From Gnetum montanum (taxonomy: Eukaryota > Streptophyta > Gnetopsida > Gnetales > Gnetaceae), in NCBI GenBank assembly GCA_015680685.1, contig MNCI01027271.1:7598-71597 (forward strand): a stretch of 64,000 bases of DNA, given 5' to 3'. Positions 23,661-34,923 of the stretch are shown here, piece by piece. The position numbers and the translations under genes are program-made. Positions within the stretch are counted from its first letter, which is position 1, and each line of letters opens with the position of its first letter. Under the pieces are notes generated by a model that was given only the letters and a program-made list of their open reading frames with translations, was not told the DNA's origin and searched no databases.

Positions 23661-23964
23661 GGGCTCCTGCTTAAATTTCTTAGGGATTTCCAACTTCCAC
23701 TAGTTGATATTTTCAAGGTTAAGACTTGGAAGTTGGTGGTGGACTTGCTCTAATGCATCTATGCTGTCGATGTAAGTACAAGTTAAACCCTCAATTGGTT
23801 CCATGCATATGAGTGAACTACTTTCTTGATCAGCTGTCATCCACTAGGTGTCTTCCTATTATGTGGCTACTGCATACAAGCATCTTTTTATGTTAATCAC
23901 TTGTGCACACTGATTGCATGCAGGCAATGCTAAACTTCGCACAAACCATAACCTCTGCACGCAA

Positions 23965-24580
23965 TTACACTCTATGCGATGTATGGAACTTTCTTCTCCT
24001 TGATCTTTCTGAATGCATTTTCCTTTGATATTTCTAGGGAAAGATCATGGATTCCTAGGCATGCATCGATGGTGCTTAGCCATGCTCTTCCCATTATGAT
24101 TGGGAAGTTCCCCTTATCATTGTTTACTTGAATCACTAGGAAGTTAGTTGGGTACGACCACCCACAAACAATGGTAACAATGTCTTCCACCAGTCCCAAT
24201 GGGACAATGATGAGCTAGTTGGCCAACTCTAGATGGATGTTGCTCTTTTTCAATGCAGGTAAGTTCCAGGCCTTATACATTTCTTGAGAAATCAAGTTAA
24301 CACCAAAACCTGAATCCAAAAGAGCCTTGCATGGTGCATTTACAGCGATTTGTAAGTATATCAGAGGACTCCCAAGATCAGAGAATTTCCTAGGAAGGTG
24401 GCCAGCTTTGATCCAATCGGTGATGGCATGTGTTAGCATGACCATATGCATTGAGTGAGGTGATTGGGTTGAAGGAGGATCCAAAGTTTTGATTGATACT
24501 GAGGTGTCTAAGGAATCAGCCACTTGTGATTGCAAGGGCTTGGTAAGACTGTTGGCTCTAAAGAAATGTCTTTTCTTCAT
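23965..24580 (-). pseudogene. Protease remnant of element 2
   Basis: The stretch 24,215-24,580 encodes PLIYLQIAVNAPCKALLDSG with the catalytic D-S-G followed by FGVNLIS. After one stop/frame break, 23,972-24,199 continues with FLVIQVNNDKGNFPIIMGRA and WLSTIDA. The two halves make one retropepsin of normal length. The aspartate is kept, so inactivity comes from the breaks. Confidence 0.78.
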
Positions 24581-25069
24581 GTGGTTGTTGGAACCAACAA
24601 TAGGTTTAGAGTTAATAGCCCTTGTGACGTGACGTTGCTATGGCTAGGTAGGGATTTCACCTTACATTGCGGGAGCAAGTGTTAGTTGAGCCATTAGTGG
24701 AAGAGATGCGGTCGGATGAGAAGGATGATATGCTTGCAGAATATCGTCTTTAGAAGAGGGAGTCCCATAATACTCGTGGACTTGGTAGTGAGGTTGATAA
24801 GTGACGTGACCAGTAGAGTCATGTGGGGAGATTGGTTGCTGCACATAATATCCATATGGGTCAGGTTGCTAGTAAGGATACTGTTGCCTTGGTGGTGGCA
24901 TTCTCCATGATTGTGGGTGCTGCCACTGTTGATATTGCTCAATCGGTTATGGTGGAGTTCCACTGGGATAATATGTTAAGGGTTGGGTAAATGCCTTGGG
25001 TTACCTTGAGGATAAGGTAACCTCTGGGATGTTTGCCTTTTGTTTAATTATGGGTTGAGTGCATACACC

Positions 25070-26729
25070 CCAGACTCCTACAGATGTGAGATTATACAGC
25101 AACATCCCTTAGGATGGTCATATTGACATATCCCACATCCACTATCATTATCTATTTCTAAATCCACAACCTCTTCAATCATGGCAAATTTGCCCTTACC
25201 CCTACTACGTGCATGTTCAGCCTCTTTCTTTTTTCTTTTCTCACTACCTTACTCTCTAAACTCCTCTACTATTTTAAAAACAATTTGAAATCTATTGTCT
25301 ATGGAATCCCACATTTGGTCTACCTTTACCAAAACTTCTGATGTCATCTTTTGGATAGGTAAAGTTTTCTTATTCACCATCTCTTTGAGTGGTGACTCTT
25401 CTTCATCCTCACAAAATCTTACTCCCCTCTTCTGAAGGGAAGGATCTCGGTTATACTCCTCCACACTTTCTCTCTTCCATAGCTCACCTTATTCCTTAGC
25501 AACTTGCTCCAATAGTCTTTGAATTTGATGGAACCTAAGCTCGAATAGTCTACCTTGGGCATAAGTCCCAAGGGTTCTTCTTGTTTCATGCCTAAGCCCA
25601 TCCATGAGATGGCACAATTGATCCCTTTGCGAATAACCATGGCCAGGACAACGATGTAACAGTGCATAATATCAGCCCATGGCAACACCCAAGGGTTTAT
25701 GTTCTCCTTGTTTTCAACCTTGGATTTGCTTTCGCAAGTTAGACACTTTGGAGTACGTTTGGTACTTGTCATGAAATAGTTCTAACATAGTACCCCACCT
25801 ACGAATGAATTCTAGTTCTAAAGACCAGTACCAACTTTCCGCTTCTTTAACTAATGTCTGTGTGAACAACTTAAGTTTTTTCCATTTGTTCTCTATGTTT
25901 TGTAAGGAACACGCATCATGGAATGCTTGTAAATGATTCTGGGGATCAGTGTTGTATCCCCCTTCAAATCATGGGATGTTGTTCATATCTAATCTCTTGA
26001 TCCTACTATCTTTTTGATGCCTTGTTGGAATTCTAACAGCCTCAGTTATGTCCAACATACTTTGAGTAGCAAGGAGGGGTTCATTGTGATCATCTTGTCC
26101 ATGGCATCTATGATGCCTGCGTTGTTCCCTACTCTCCCTTCTTCTATGTTGTGACTCTCTAAAGTGCCCTCATCCCCTTTTCTAGCTATTTCGTCTATGA
26201 CTTCCACTTTGCCTACCTTTATCCCCATGGTCTTTTTCTTTATAATCGCACCTAGATATTGAAGGAGAGGGTGAAGGAGATGATGAAGGTGAAGAAGAAG
26301 GAGAACCGTCACCATGATGGTGTCTGCTACCTTCTCTTCTACGATCTTAGCCCCGATCGTGATTGCAATCAAAATGTCCACCTTTATCATGAGTTCATGT
26401 CCCTTGTTTAGACCCTTTATGCCTATGGGTATCAGAACCTAGGTTATGAATAGTGGAATGAAGGTTCTGATACACAACCCCTTGGCCAAAGTCAAGGGAA
26501 GGAACATTGTTGTGTGGGCGACTGCCTGATGTAGGTTCACCCCCCTCATTTTTGCTTAAGACATGTGGGACATCCTAGGACCACTTACCCTTCAAAGACT
26601 TATGATGTCTCTCCTGTTGCAAGTCCCTTTTACATTGTGCCTCTGTGGGACAATATTCTCTCAAGTCATGGTCTTGCACAACATATTCTGCATGTAAGTG
26701 CGGCATGCCAATTCGTGTGAGACCACGAA
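25070..26729 (-). pseudogene. gag remnant of element 2
   Basis: Read from the gap leftwards: a Ser/Pro-rich stretch near 26,240-26,320 (DGSPSSSPSS), then LLATQSMLDITEAVRIPTRH, DPQNHLQAFHDACSLQNIEN, KEAESWYWSLELEFIRRW and MLELFHDKYQTYSKVSNLRK, a TGA at 25,714-25,716 right after KQIQG, and later RHETRRTLGTYAQGRLFELR. A nucleocapsid knuckle CGICQYDHPKGCC lies near 25,110. The order and spacing match the copies at 50.5-52 kb and 62.8-64 kb. Non-functional. Confidence 0.82.
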
Positions 26730-27189
26730 NNNNNNNNNNNNNNNNNNNNNNNNNNNNNNNNNNNNNNNNNNNNNNNNNNNNNNNNNNNNNNNNNNNNNNN
26801 NNNNNNNNNNNNNNNNNNNNNNNNNNNNNNNNNNNNNNNNNNNNNNNNNNNNNNNNNNNNNNNNNNNNNNNNNNNNNNNNNNNNNNNNNNNNNNNNNNNN
26901 NNNNNNNNNNNNNNNNNNNNNNNNNNNNNNNNNNNNNNNNNNNNNNNNNNNNNNNNNNNNNNNNNNNNNNNNNNNNNNNNNNNNNNNNNNNNNNNNNNNN
27001 NNNNNNNNNNNNNNNNNNNNNNNNNNNNNNNNNNNNNNNNNNNNNNNNNNNNNNNNNNNNNNNNNNNNNNNNNNNNNNNNNNNNNNNNNNNNNNNNNNNN
27101 NNNNNNNNNNNNNNNNNNNNNNNNNNNNNNNNNNNNNNNNNNNNNNNNNNNNNNNNNNNNNNNNNNNNNNNNNNNNNNNNNNNNNNNNN
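26730..27189. other. Assembly gap (460 N)
   Basis: By alignment with the 3' LTR, about 487 bp of the 5' LTR of element 2 should lie immediately left of 27,190, plus the primer binding site and gag leader. The run of 460 N therefore stands for LTR sequence that was probably unassembled because it duplicates 18,080-18,566. The apparent reading frames across it mean nothing. Confidence 0.9.
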
Positions 27190-27602
27190 ATAAAATAAAA
27201 TAAATGCATAAGAAAATAAAATAAAATAAATGCGTAAGAAAACAAATCTCAAGTGCTGCAAGGATGAATCGAAGAGCTCATCTTTATTGCCGTGCATAAG
27301 GTGTGCTTAGGTACACAATGTTCAAATAAAGATCCATCCACACTTAGACCTCCTGCTATGGGCACTTGGAAAATACCCTAATAGACTACAAGAGTTTCAC
27401 TACTTGACTCCTAAAGACTTTCTCCCAATTGTGCACCTGGGCATTGTATTTATAGGTTTGAGAGCAACTACTCTAATAATTAGAGTAACCACTCTAATAA
27501 TTAGAATAAACCGCTAGAGTAACTACTCTAATAATTAGAATAAACCACTACAGTAACTACTCTAGTAATTACAATAAATCACTAGAGTAACCACTTTCAT
27601 CA
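27190..27602 (-). repeat. 5' LTR of element 2 (part outside the gap)
   Basis: It aligns with 18,567-18,945, including the ATAAAATAAA run, the CTCAAGTGCTGCAAGGATGA word and the AGAGTAACTACTCT repeats. It has one more U3 repeat unit than the 3' LTR. It ends TTTCATCA at 27,602, followed by the GAATG duplication. Confidence 0.9.
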
Positions 27603-27607
27603 GAATG

Positions 27608-28483
27608 TAAAGTTCTAAGGAAATTTGTAATTACTATGCAATGCTGCTTATCAAACTAGCTTAGCTTCATGTATGCTTTGTTTGTAAAGTTTTATGACTA
27701 GGGTTTTTTTATCCCTACTAGTCTTAAGCTACAAGGGTCTTTTCCCAGCAAATATTTAAGCTTGTACTTAGTTCTATATGTATTTGTAGTCTTTTCCTAA
27801 CAAATATTTAAGCTTGTACTTAGTTCTATATGTATTTGTAGATAAGTGTTCCAAAAAGAAGTTTGTTTCCTTTAAGACAAATTGTTCCTACAACAATGGC
27901 CACTTCATGGAATAACTTTAAAGTATAACCACAGTCTTGATCCTCTAATGAAACCTTCAAAGAAAAGCAAGTTCTAAAATAAAGGAAAAATAAATGGCTA
28001 AAGGAATGTTTAATGGAAGACTACTTTGAACTTGAATAAGTTCTGGTAGCATTTTCGAAATAAAAGTAGGTTTTGGTTAGAGAATAAAATCTCACAGCAA
28101 GAAGTTTGAACTATCAAGAAATGGTTAAGGTGGTTGTATACTAAGGGCTCTAAAACACAACGCACTTGTACAATAAGATTTTTTAAGCTAAGCCTAACTT
28201 TCTAAGGATTTTCACCTATTATTTGCAAATTACAAAACCTAGGGCTTTCAAGTTAAGTGAGGCATTGTGCAAATTCATTCAATTTAGCATCAGTAATAGA
28301 GCCTATGAATCTATTAAAGCTCATATTCATATTTCTCTAAGCTATAAGTAAGCCAAGTATTTTTTTTTAATGAAATTATAAGACTCAAGAGCTAATTTCA
28401 TGTCAACATGCATTAGAAAAAATAGTTAAGTGACAATAAAAACCCTCATCTCAAAGAAAAAAAAGCTCTATTTTAAATAGCGA
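27608..28483 (+). other. 3' internal region of element C, right half
   Basis: This continues the sequence broken at 18,079. It is non-coding. A duplication of about 62 bp starts near 27,730: the words TTTAAGCTTGTACTTAGTTC occur at about 27,757 and again at 27,807. The end of the region and the LTR start are not sharply visible; a purine run AAGAAAAAAAAGC at about 28,453 and a TG at 28,484 are my best guess for tract and boundary. Confidence 0.5.
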
Positions 28484-31400
28484 TGTTGCCACAGTAGTTA
28501 GTGAGAATCTTTGTTTTTGGTAAATAAGAAGAAGTGATTATTACTAGATTTAACTCTATAAATTTATAGATGAATCATAGAATGAGTAAGTAGCTCTACA
28601 AATAAAAGCTTTGATTCATTTTACCATGTAAATCATGAGGTGGGCTCATAGAATCAAAATTTAATCATACAAGAAATAGTAAAACTATTATGCTAGCAAA
28701 TCAAACTAAAAAGAAAGCACAATAGAGTTAAGAATTGGCCTTACAAAATGGCTCTATGTGTCTTATTAGCTCTTCAACCTTCAGCTATTACATCACTTCA
28801 GGAAGAATGGTGGTTTTTCATCTAGATGAAAGAACAAACAACTATTCTCGTTCTTTTCATCTTCCATGTCAACTCCTACCACATCGGCATATAAAACTAA
28901 TTTACGAAGTAGAAATTCAACTCTACAAAAAAGTGCCTCTCATAGAGCTTAAATATTGATTTCATAAAGAAGCTAAAACTAGCTCTACTATGTTATCATC
29001 ATTCCATATCAGCTCATAGAATTGATTTGTAGAGCTAAAAGAAGTTCCACAAATGAGCTCTACCACATCAGCTTGTGAAGGAGGCTCATAAAACTAAAAG
29101 TTTAGTTCTATAAAGAAGTTTGGAGTTAGCTCTACCACATTAGCCTCATCAGCTTGTAAAGAAGGTACATAGAGCTTAAGGATGGTTCTACAAAGAAGCT
29201 TCATCACATTAGCTTGTAGAGGAGCTTTGTAGAACCAAAAATGACTCTATAAATGGCTTTGCTACATTAGCAATTCCATGTCAACATTGCCAAGTTAACA
29301 AGTATATAAAGCTCAATCTTCAACATTTAGCCTACCATGTCAACATTGCCACATTAGATTCTTAGTAAAGAGATGGTTTGTACAGCCATATTATCAATCT
29401 ATGAATAATCCTTGCTACATCAATCATCTAGGTCTACCTTACCACATCATCACAAAGGAGAAACTTGTAGAATCAAAGATTAGCTCTCTAAAGTGGTTCT
29501 ACCATGTCAGTTCCATCAATATTTCTAAGGCTCATTAACCTTAAAAGTTTTAGCAAGATTTACTTTGCCATGTCAATCATGTGAATTATCTCTACCATGT
29601 TAGCCTCATTAGCTCATAAAGGAGGTACGTAGAGCTTAAGAGTGGTTTTAGGAATTAGATCTACCATGTAAGCAAATTTGCCACATCAACTTGTAAATGA
29701 AGCTTGTAGAGCTGAAAAATGGTTCTACAAACAAGCTCTACTAGGTCAACTTTCATAGAGCTCAAAATTATTTTATAAAAACACTATGTCACACAAGCTC
29801 TAAAAGTAACTTATACTCATACAATCGAAACCCAATCCTATAAGGAAGTTCTACAAGCCACGTCACCTTAAGCCACATAAGCTATTAAACATTGACTCGT
29901 AGATCCAAAGATGGATTCTATAAGATCATTCTATGATCCACATCAACTTGTAGAGAAGCTTTATAAAACTGAAAAATGGCTCTACAAAATAGCTTTACCA
30001 TGTAAGCTCCCAAGCTAGCTTATGTTCATAGAACTAATTCATTTGATCCAATTTCATCTCTACTAGNCAGATAGAAATTTTAGTCAATTCTAAACACCGA
30101 TGTAGCCCTATGATGATATGGCTCTTAGAGCTCTTTCTTATAGAACCATCCTTGAACTTGCACTACTTAGTAAGCTTACATGTTAGAGCTTAAAATCATC
30201 TTATTTGTAGAACCAAATTTTAACCCTACAAACTAACATTACAAGCTGATATGATGTGGTGCTAACATGGTATAGTCATCTAGTAGAGATGAAATTGGAT
30301 CAAATGAATTAGTTCTATGAACATAAGCTAGCTTGGGAGCTTACATGGTAAAGCTATTTTGTAGAGCCATTTTTCAGTTTTATAAAGCTTCTCTACAAGT
30401 TGATGTGGATCATAGAATGATCTTATAGAATCCATCTTTGGATCTACAAGTCAATGTTTAATAGCTTATGTGGCTTAAGGTGACGTGGCTTGTAGAACTT
30501 CCTTATAGGATTGGGTTTCGATTGTATGAGTATAAGTTGCTTTTAGAGCTTGTGTGACATAGTGTTTTTATAAAATAATTTNGTTAGCATTGCACCAGAT
30601 TAGCCCTACAAAGTAGCTAAAGTAAGTCCAAACATGACAACATGTAGAAGAAGATTATGGGGTCGATTTTCAATGCTACTAAATGACTCTACCATGTCAA
30701 CGTACACCACATCAACTTGTAGAAGAGGTTCATACAACTCAAAATGGTTCTGTAAATAAGTCCAAAAAAGGTTCTATGAGCCACATCATTAGGATATCTT
30801 AGTACCATGTTAGTATTAAGTCAAAAAGTATTCATAGAGCCAAAATTCAGCTCTATAAACAAGCTTAGCTTCATCACTATTACATCAACATCAACTTATA
30901 GAAGAGCTTTGTAGAACCATAAAAAATGGCTCTAAGAAATAGCTTTACCACATAAGCTCATAGGTTAGCTTATGTTCATAGAAATAGTTCATGAGGATAA
31001 ATTTTAGCTCTACAAAATACCTCTTCATGTCAACTTCATCAACCCATGGAGGAAGTTCATAGAGCTTAAAAGTAATTCTATAAAGAAAGCTCTACCATGT
31101 TACCATCACATTAGATTAGCTCGTAGAGCTTGTTTGTAGAGCCAAAATTCAACTCTACATACAAGCTCATTTTTCGCCCTTCCACATCAGCTTGTAAAAT
31201 TAGTTCATAAAGTTGAGATTCAACTCTATAAGTAGGCATGAACCCACACTACCATGTTAGCAAGTATGAAGGGCTATATATTTCCTATTTTGTGAAACCA
31301 TGTCAGATCTTGACTCTGGCCCACAAAGGATTACATATCTCACACAAGATCAATTCATTTTAATCCATCTCAACAAGAAGTCAAATGCAACACATAAAAT

Positions 31401-31968
31401 TTAAAATTAGCTCAACCAAGAAGCCCTATAATTATTGTTCCACATCAACTCTCTAGAATAGCTCTATAGTTGATAACAATGTAAAGGCTAACTAGAAACA
31501 AATAATATATTCCCAAACAGAGCATGAAAGCCAAGAGCAGCACAGAACTACGAAATCACCATCAAAACTTAGAGAAGAAAGTGCAAAGCCACCACTAAAA
31601 CACCAAGCCATCATAAAGAAAAGCAACCCCTAAGGAGTATAAATTGGAAAACAAATTTATTCATATGAGAGTTATTGGCTATTTCTTGGATTCAAACTAG
31701 CCCACATGGGGCTACTTTGATGGAAATAACCAATTCACTAACTAAATTGATTATGGAAGAAAAAGATGCTTAAAGAACTTTTAAAGAAGCTCAATAAAAC
31801 TGAGAAATATTCATAAATCAAGCTTTTAAAATTTCCAATAATCATTAAAGGTTAGCTCAATAGTTATCCATAGAAAGGCTTTAGGTTTAAAGAATAAAAA
31901 ATTCTAAGAAACAATTTAACAACTAGCAATTATATGAAGAAAAACAAGCATTGAAGAAGCCTTAAAGG
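28484..31968 (+). repeat. Right LTR of element C, first part
   Basis: It is made largely of degenerate units 60-75 bp long, each with TAGAGCTAAAA- and its reverse (TTTTAGCTCTA-like) around it, and the word CTACCACATCAGCTTG. For example unit starts lie near 29,061, 29,133, 29,201 and 29,261. It aligns with 181-944 and 10,316-11,006. Interrupted at 31,969 by a copia-type element; resumes at 37,845. The section between the two Ns (30,067-30,582) is suspect. The start coordinate is approximate. Confidence 0.72.
29765..30581. repeat. 302-bp inverted repeat bounded by single Ns
   Basis: Bases 29,765-30,066 and 30,280-30,581 are reverse complements of equal length with two substitutions that I can find. 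The left arm ends at the N at 30,067 and the right arm ends at the N at 30,582. Because both arms stop exactly at assembly joins, the 30,068-30,581 piece is probably a contig placed here by mistake (another allele or strand) and not a true palindrome. Confidence 0.85.
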
Positions 31969-33276
31969 TGTGGACCTTTTGGTGTGTCAAAACATTAAGT
32001 AAAATGGAGCCAAAGGTTGTTTGGATGGTTGTGTGGTTATTGTGTCTATAGGACAATGTACATGAGAAACCAAGATGAGTTAAAGCCTACACTAATGACA
32101 AGGAACAAACTGGTTTAGAGCTCAAATTAGAAGGTCATCCACAAGGTCTCAAACGAACATGCAAGAATTCCAAAGAACATGGACAAGGACTAAAATACTT
32201 CACAAGCAAAGTTGTCATCATTAAGATTGTAGAATATCAAGGCTATGAATGAGGAATGATGAGTTCATCATGTAAAGGAAGGTTGAAGAAAGACGTCTAT
32301 GAGAAACAATAGATGTCTTGGTAGAATTGGAGGATGCACATGCAAAGATGTCTTCAAGAAACAACAAACGTCTTTCCTCAAGCAAAGACATCTTTCATCA
32401 AGCAAAGACGTCTTCATAGAATGCATGTCAATTTTAAAATGATGTCTGCCATCAAATAAAGATGTCTTCCTAGAATGGAGATTTCATAAAGACATCTTTC
32501 CCAAACAAAGATAGCTTCCTAGAATAGAAGGCAAAAATAAAAAGACATCTCAAGCATGAAGAAGATGTCTTACATAACTATTAGTGATCATTGGCTAGCC
32601 GTTGCATGAGTTCCAAGATGGATTTAAAAACATGGAAGCTATAAGAAGACAACATATGCATTGGGAAAAGTGTAAGCTTATGTACAATCATTGTATAATC
32701 AATTGTTAATCATTGTAAACTTTGTTGCTTCTCATTGTTCTATCTTTTGATCATTGCAAATTTCAATGTACCTTAAAGTACAAGGATTAGCAAACTAAGT
32801 TGCAATTATTCCTTGTAATTGTTCTCTCTTATTGCCATGTGGGGTTGATGTGCTTTTATAGGAAAACATCTTGCTTGAGCTTGTCGAGATCCTATGGGAT
32901 TGAGTGATTAGTGTTGCAGCACAACACTCTAGAGTGGAGCTTAAGATTGCAAAGGTTGTGGAAGCCTAGAAACCACATTCCAAGCCTAACAAGACCTTGT
33001 GGAGTTGAGTGATTATTGTTGTAACACAACACTCTAGATCAAGGCTTGAAGACTGTACATGGTGTAGACCCTTCAAACCACACTTGAGAGCAACAAAGTC
33101 TAGAGGTGTGCTTGTGATCTATACTCCGAGTGTGGACTACACAAGTTGGGAAACTATGTTAAATCTAGTGTGTATGCTTTGTCTCAAAAATTTTTAATCT
33201 GGGGAACTTATTCATCCCACACCCTCTCTCGCTCCACCACCCCCCACCCTTCTCCTTCTAAGTTCAACAATCCACA
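31969..33276 (+). repeat. 5' LTR of the gag-only element
   Basis: TGTGGACCTTTTGGTGTGTC at the start, AACAATCCACA at the end. It holds a cluster of at least ten AAGACRTCTT-type palindromes at 32,290-32,575. The LTR end region contains two diverged halves with the word GGGATTGAGTGATT-like and AACACAACACTCTAGA (about 32,893-33,035). The 3' LTR lacks about 75 bp present here near 32,690-32,765. Confidence 0.88.
32290..32575 (+). promoter_or_regulatory. Cluster of AAGACGTCTT-type palindromes in the U3 of the gag-only element
   Basis: Words GACGTCTA, GATGTCTT, AACGTCTTTC, GACATCTTTC, GACGTCTTC and GATGTCTTCC recur every 20-35 bases. The common ancestor AAGACGTCTT is a perfect palindrome containing the GACGTC core bound by plant bZIP factors (established for the C-box/hybrid class). 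Most copies differ only by CpG to TpG or CpA. The matching cluster in the other LTR is at 36,931-37,195. Enhancer function is inferred. Confidence 0.55.
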
Positions 33277-33278
33277 AG

Positions 33279-33292
33279 TGGTACCGAAACCT
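33279..33292 (+). promoter_or_regulatory. Putative primer binding site of the gag-only element
   Basis: TGGTACCGAAACCT begins two bases after the LTR. It resembles the initiator tRNA-Met primer site of copia elements (TGGTATCAGAGC-type) with several differences. Position is right; the sequence match is only partial. Confidence 0.5.
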
Positions 33293-33369
33293 TGTACTCT
33301 TCTTTGTCATCATCAACTTCAAGAGTGAACAATGAAGAGGACATCTTACACAAAGCATGTTCTATGGAT

Positions 33370-34923
33370 TCAACTTTGCCTACTAGAAAGATAGAATGTA
33401 AGGATTCTTTGAATCCATGGAATTTGAAGTATGGAAGTCAGTCCTTAAAGGCTACACTCCACCTATCGACAGCTTCACATAAGAGGAAAAGGATAAGTTC
33501 ATGTTTGATTCAAAAGAAAAAAATTGTTTATACTATGCATTAAATAAATATGAATTTAATAGGGTAGCATGATGTAAAACAACCAAAGAAATTTGGTAGA
33601 AGCTACCTATGAGGGAACATATATTATTAACCAGTCAAAATTATTAGTTTTACAAAGTGAGTACGATAAACTTAAAATGAGAGAAGGTGAGAAAATAAAG
33701 GATTATTTCTCTAGAGCTAATGATCTTGTTGTAGCTATTAAAGGAATAGGAAAAGATCTGCCTGAAAGTAATGTCATCATCAAAAATATTGATAGCCAAA
33801 TTTCAAATCAAAGGTCACAGCTATGGAGGAAATTATAAATTTCTCAACATTGAATTTTGAAGAGCTCCAAAGCACTCTTATTGCTTATGAAATGAATCTT
33901 ATAAGTGAAGGAGCAATCCAAGAAATACCTATTGCTCTAAAGACTGCCTCCAAGGAGAAGGAGTTAAATGAGCATGATAAGGGAAGCAAAGATGAGATTG
34001 CATTACTCTCAAGGAAATTACAATGATTTCTTACAAGAAGAAACAAGGGGGCACCTCAGCTAATAACCAACTCTTTCAAAGGAAGAGATAGAGGTAAATA
34101 CCTTTTAAATGCTTCTAACTTAGATTTCTCTTCTATAGAATGTTGGGTTTGTAGAGGAAGACTCCATATGGCCTTTGCATGTCCTAGCAATCCAAGTGAT
34201 AGCAAGGTACAACCAAAGAATAGATCCAATGATGAGGAACTAAAAATGACCAACTTTTATATAAGTTGGAATGACAATGAAGAAGCATGCAATTCTTTCA
34301 AAGATTCACATCTCATATGCATGGTGCTTATCGATGAAAATTCCTCACATATGATTGAACAAGATGGTAAGTATGACAAAAGGTATAGTGAATTTAAAGA
34401 AGAAATTTTTCTTTTACATAATTTGATTAGGAAGGAAAAGAAATTAGTACTTTCTAAGCTAGATTCTATTCATGCTGAAGTGAAAGAAGAGATCTCAAAC
34501 GTAAAATCTAAGATTCAAAAACTAACCTCTTTTAATGAGGATTGCAGCAAGGTTAAAGAAGATGAGACTCTTGAAAAACAACCAAGGAATTTAGAGGAAG
34601 CAATACATGAAAATTCAAGTGCAAGCTTAAGCATAGTCAAGTCTAATAAATTTGATCATGAGGATAATACTTTATTTGTTTGTAAAAATTGTGATTGTAA
34701 TCAAGCTTTCAACTATAATCATCATGATCAAAGCAAGATTAATACTTGGTCTTGTCAAAAAGGCTTTGGTAAGGAACGTGTGCAAGTACCACTCAATAAG
34801 AATGAAGAGAAGTGGAGAATTGAAAATGATGCAATAAGTTATCACAATTTTTATTATAAAGAGCATGAACAAATAGAGACATCACATATACGATCCAATG
34901 AAAGAGAACCTAAAGAAAAGTAG
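33370..34923 (+). pseudogene. Copia-type gag with zinc knuckle and C-terminal coiled coil
   Basis: The N-terminal part (33,395-33,600, frameshifted) reads VWKSVLKGYTPPIDSF and FMFDSKEKNCLYYALNKYEF, the UBN2/retrotran_gag type of plant copia elements. From 33,823 to 34,923 one frame is open for 367 codons except for a TGA at 34,024-34,026. It contains a perfect C-x2-C-x4-H-x4-C knuckle (CWVCRGRLHMAFAC, from 34,141) and then a Lys/Glu-rich, coiled-coil-like stretch (about 34,380-34,600). Near 34,680 there is a second Cys cluster CKNCDC. Gag would form the particle and bind RNA. The C-terminal extension beyond the knuckle is unusually well kept. Confidence 0.75.

Larger units (their letters stand above)
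18080..27602 (-). mobile_element. Athila-like Ty3/gypsy element (element 2) with intact target duplication
   Basis: On the plus strand the element reads TGATGAACGG at its left end and TTTCATCA at its right end, with direct repeats GAATG at 18,075-18,079 and 27,603-27,607. Its 3' LTR is 18,080-18,945; the 5' LTR ends at 27,602 and is partly hidden in the 460-N gap. On the minus strand gag (26.7 to 25.1 kb), protease, RT, RNase H and integrase follow in order to about 20.99 kb, then 2 kb of non-coding sequence. It sits in the internal part of element C. Domain words are intact but stops and frameshifts are frequent. Confidence 0.92.

Noticed and set aside
26575-27297. Long reading frames on both strands over 26.6-27.3 kb
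   Set aside because: They consist almost entirely of N codons across the assembly gap.
28735-28959. 74-codon frame in the right LTR of element C
   Set aside because: Lies inside the repeat-built LTR; no homologous frame in the left LTR.
29765-30581. Large palindrome as a biological hairpin or MITE
   Set aside because: Both arms end at single Ns; no terminal inverted repeat with target duplication around it. Assembly mis-join is simpler.
28484-31250. CRISPR-like array or satellite centromere DNA
   Set aside because: Units are degenerate with no constant spacer design; the repeats are inside an LTR that has a counterpart at 181-944 and 10,316-11,935.
32290-32575. Riboswitch or tRNA-like structures in the gag-only element LTR
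   Set aside because: The palindromes are short DNA motifs with irregular spacing; no conserved RNA fold is visible.
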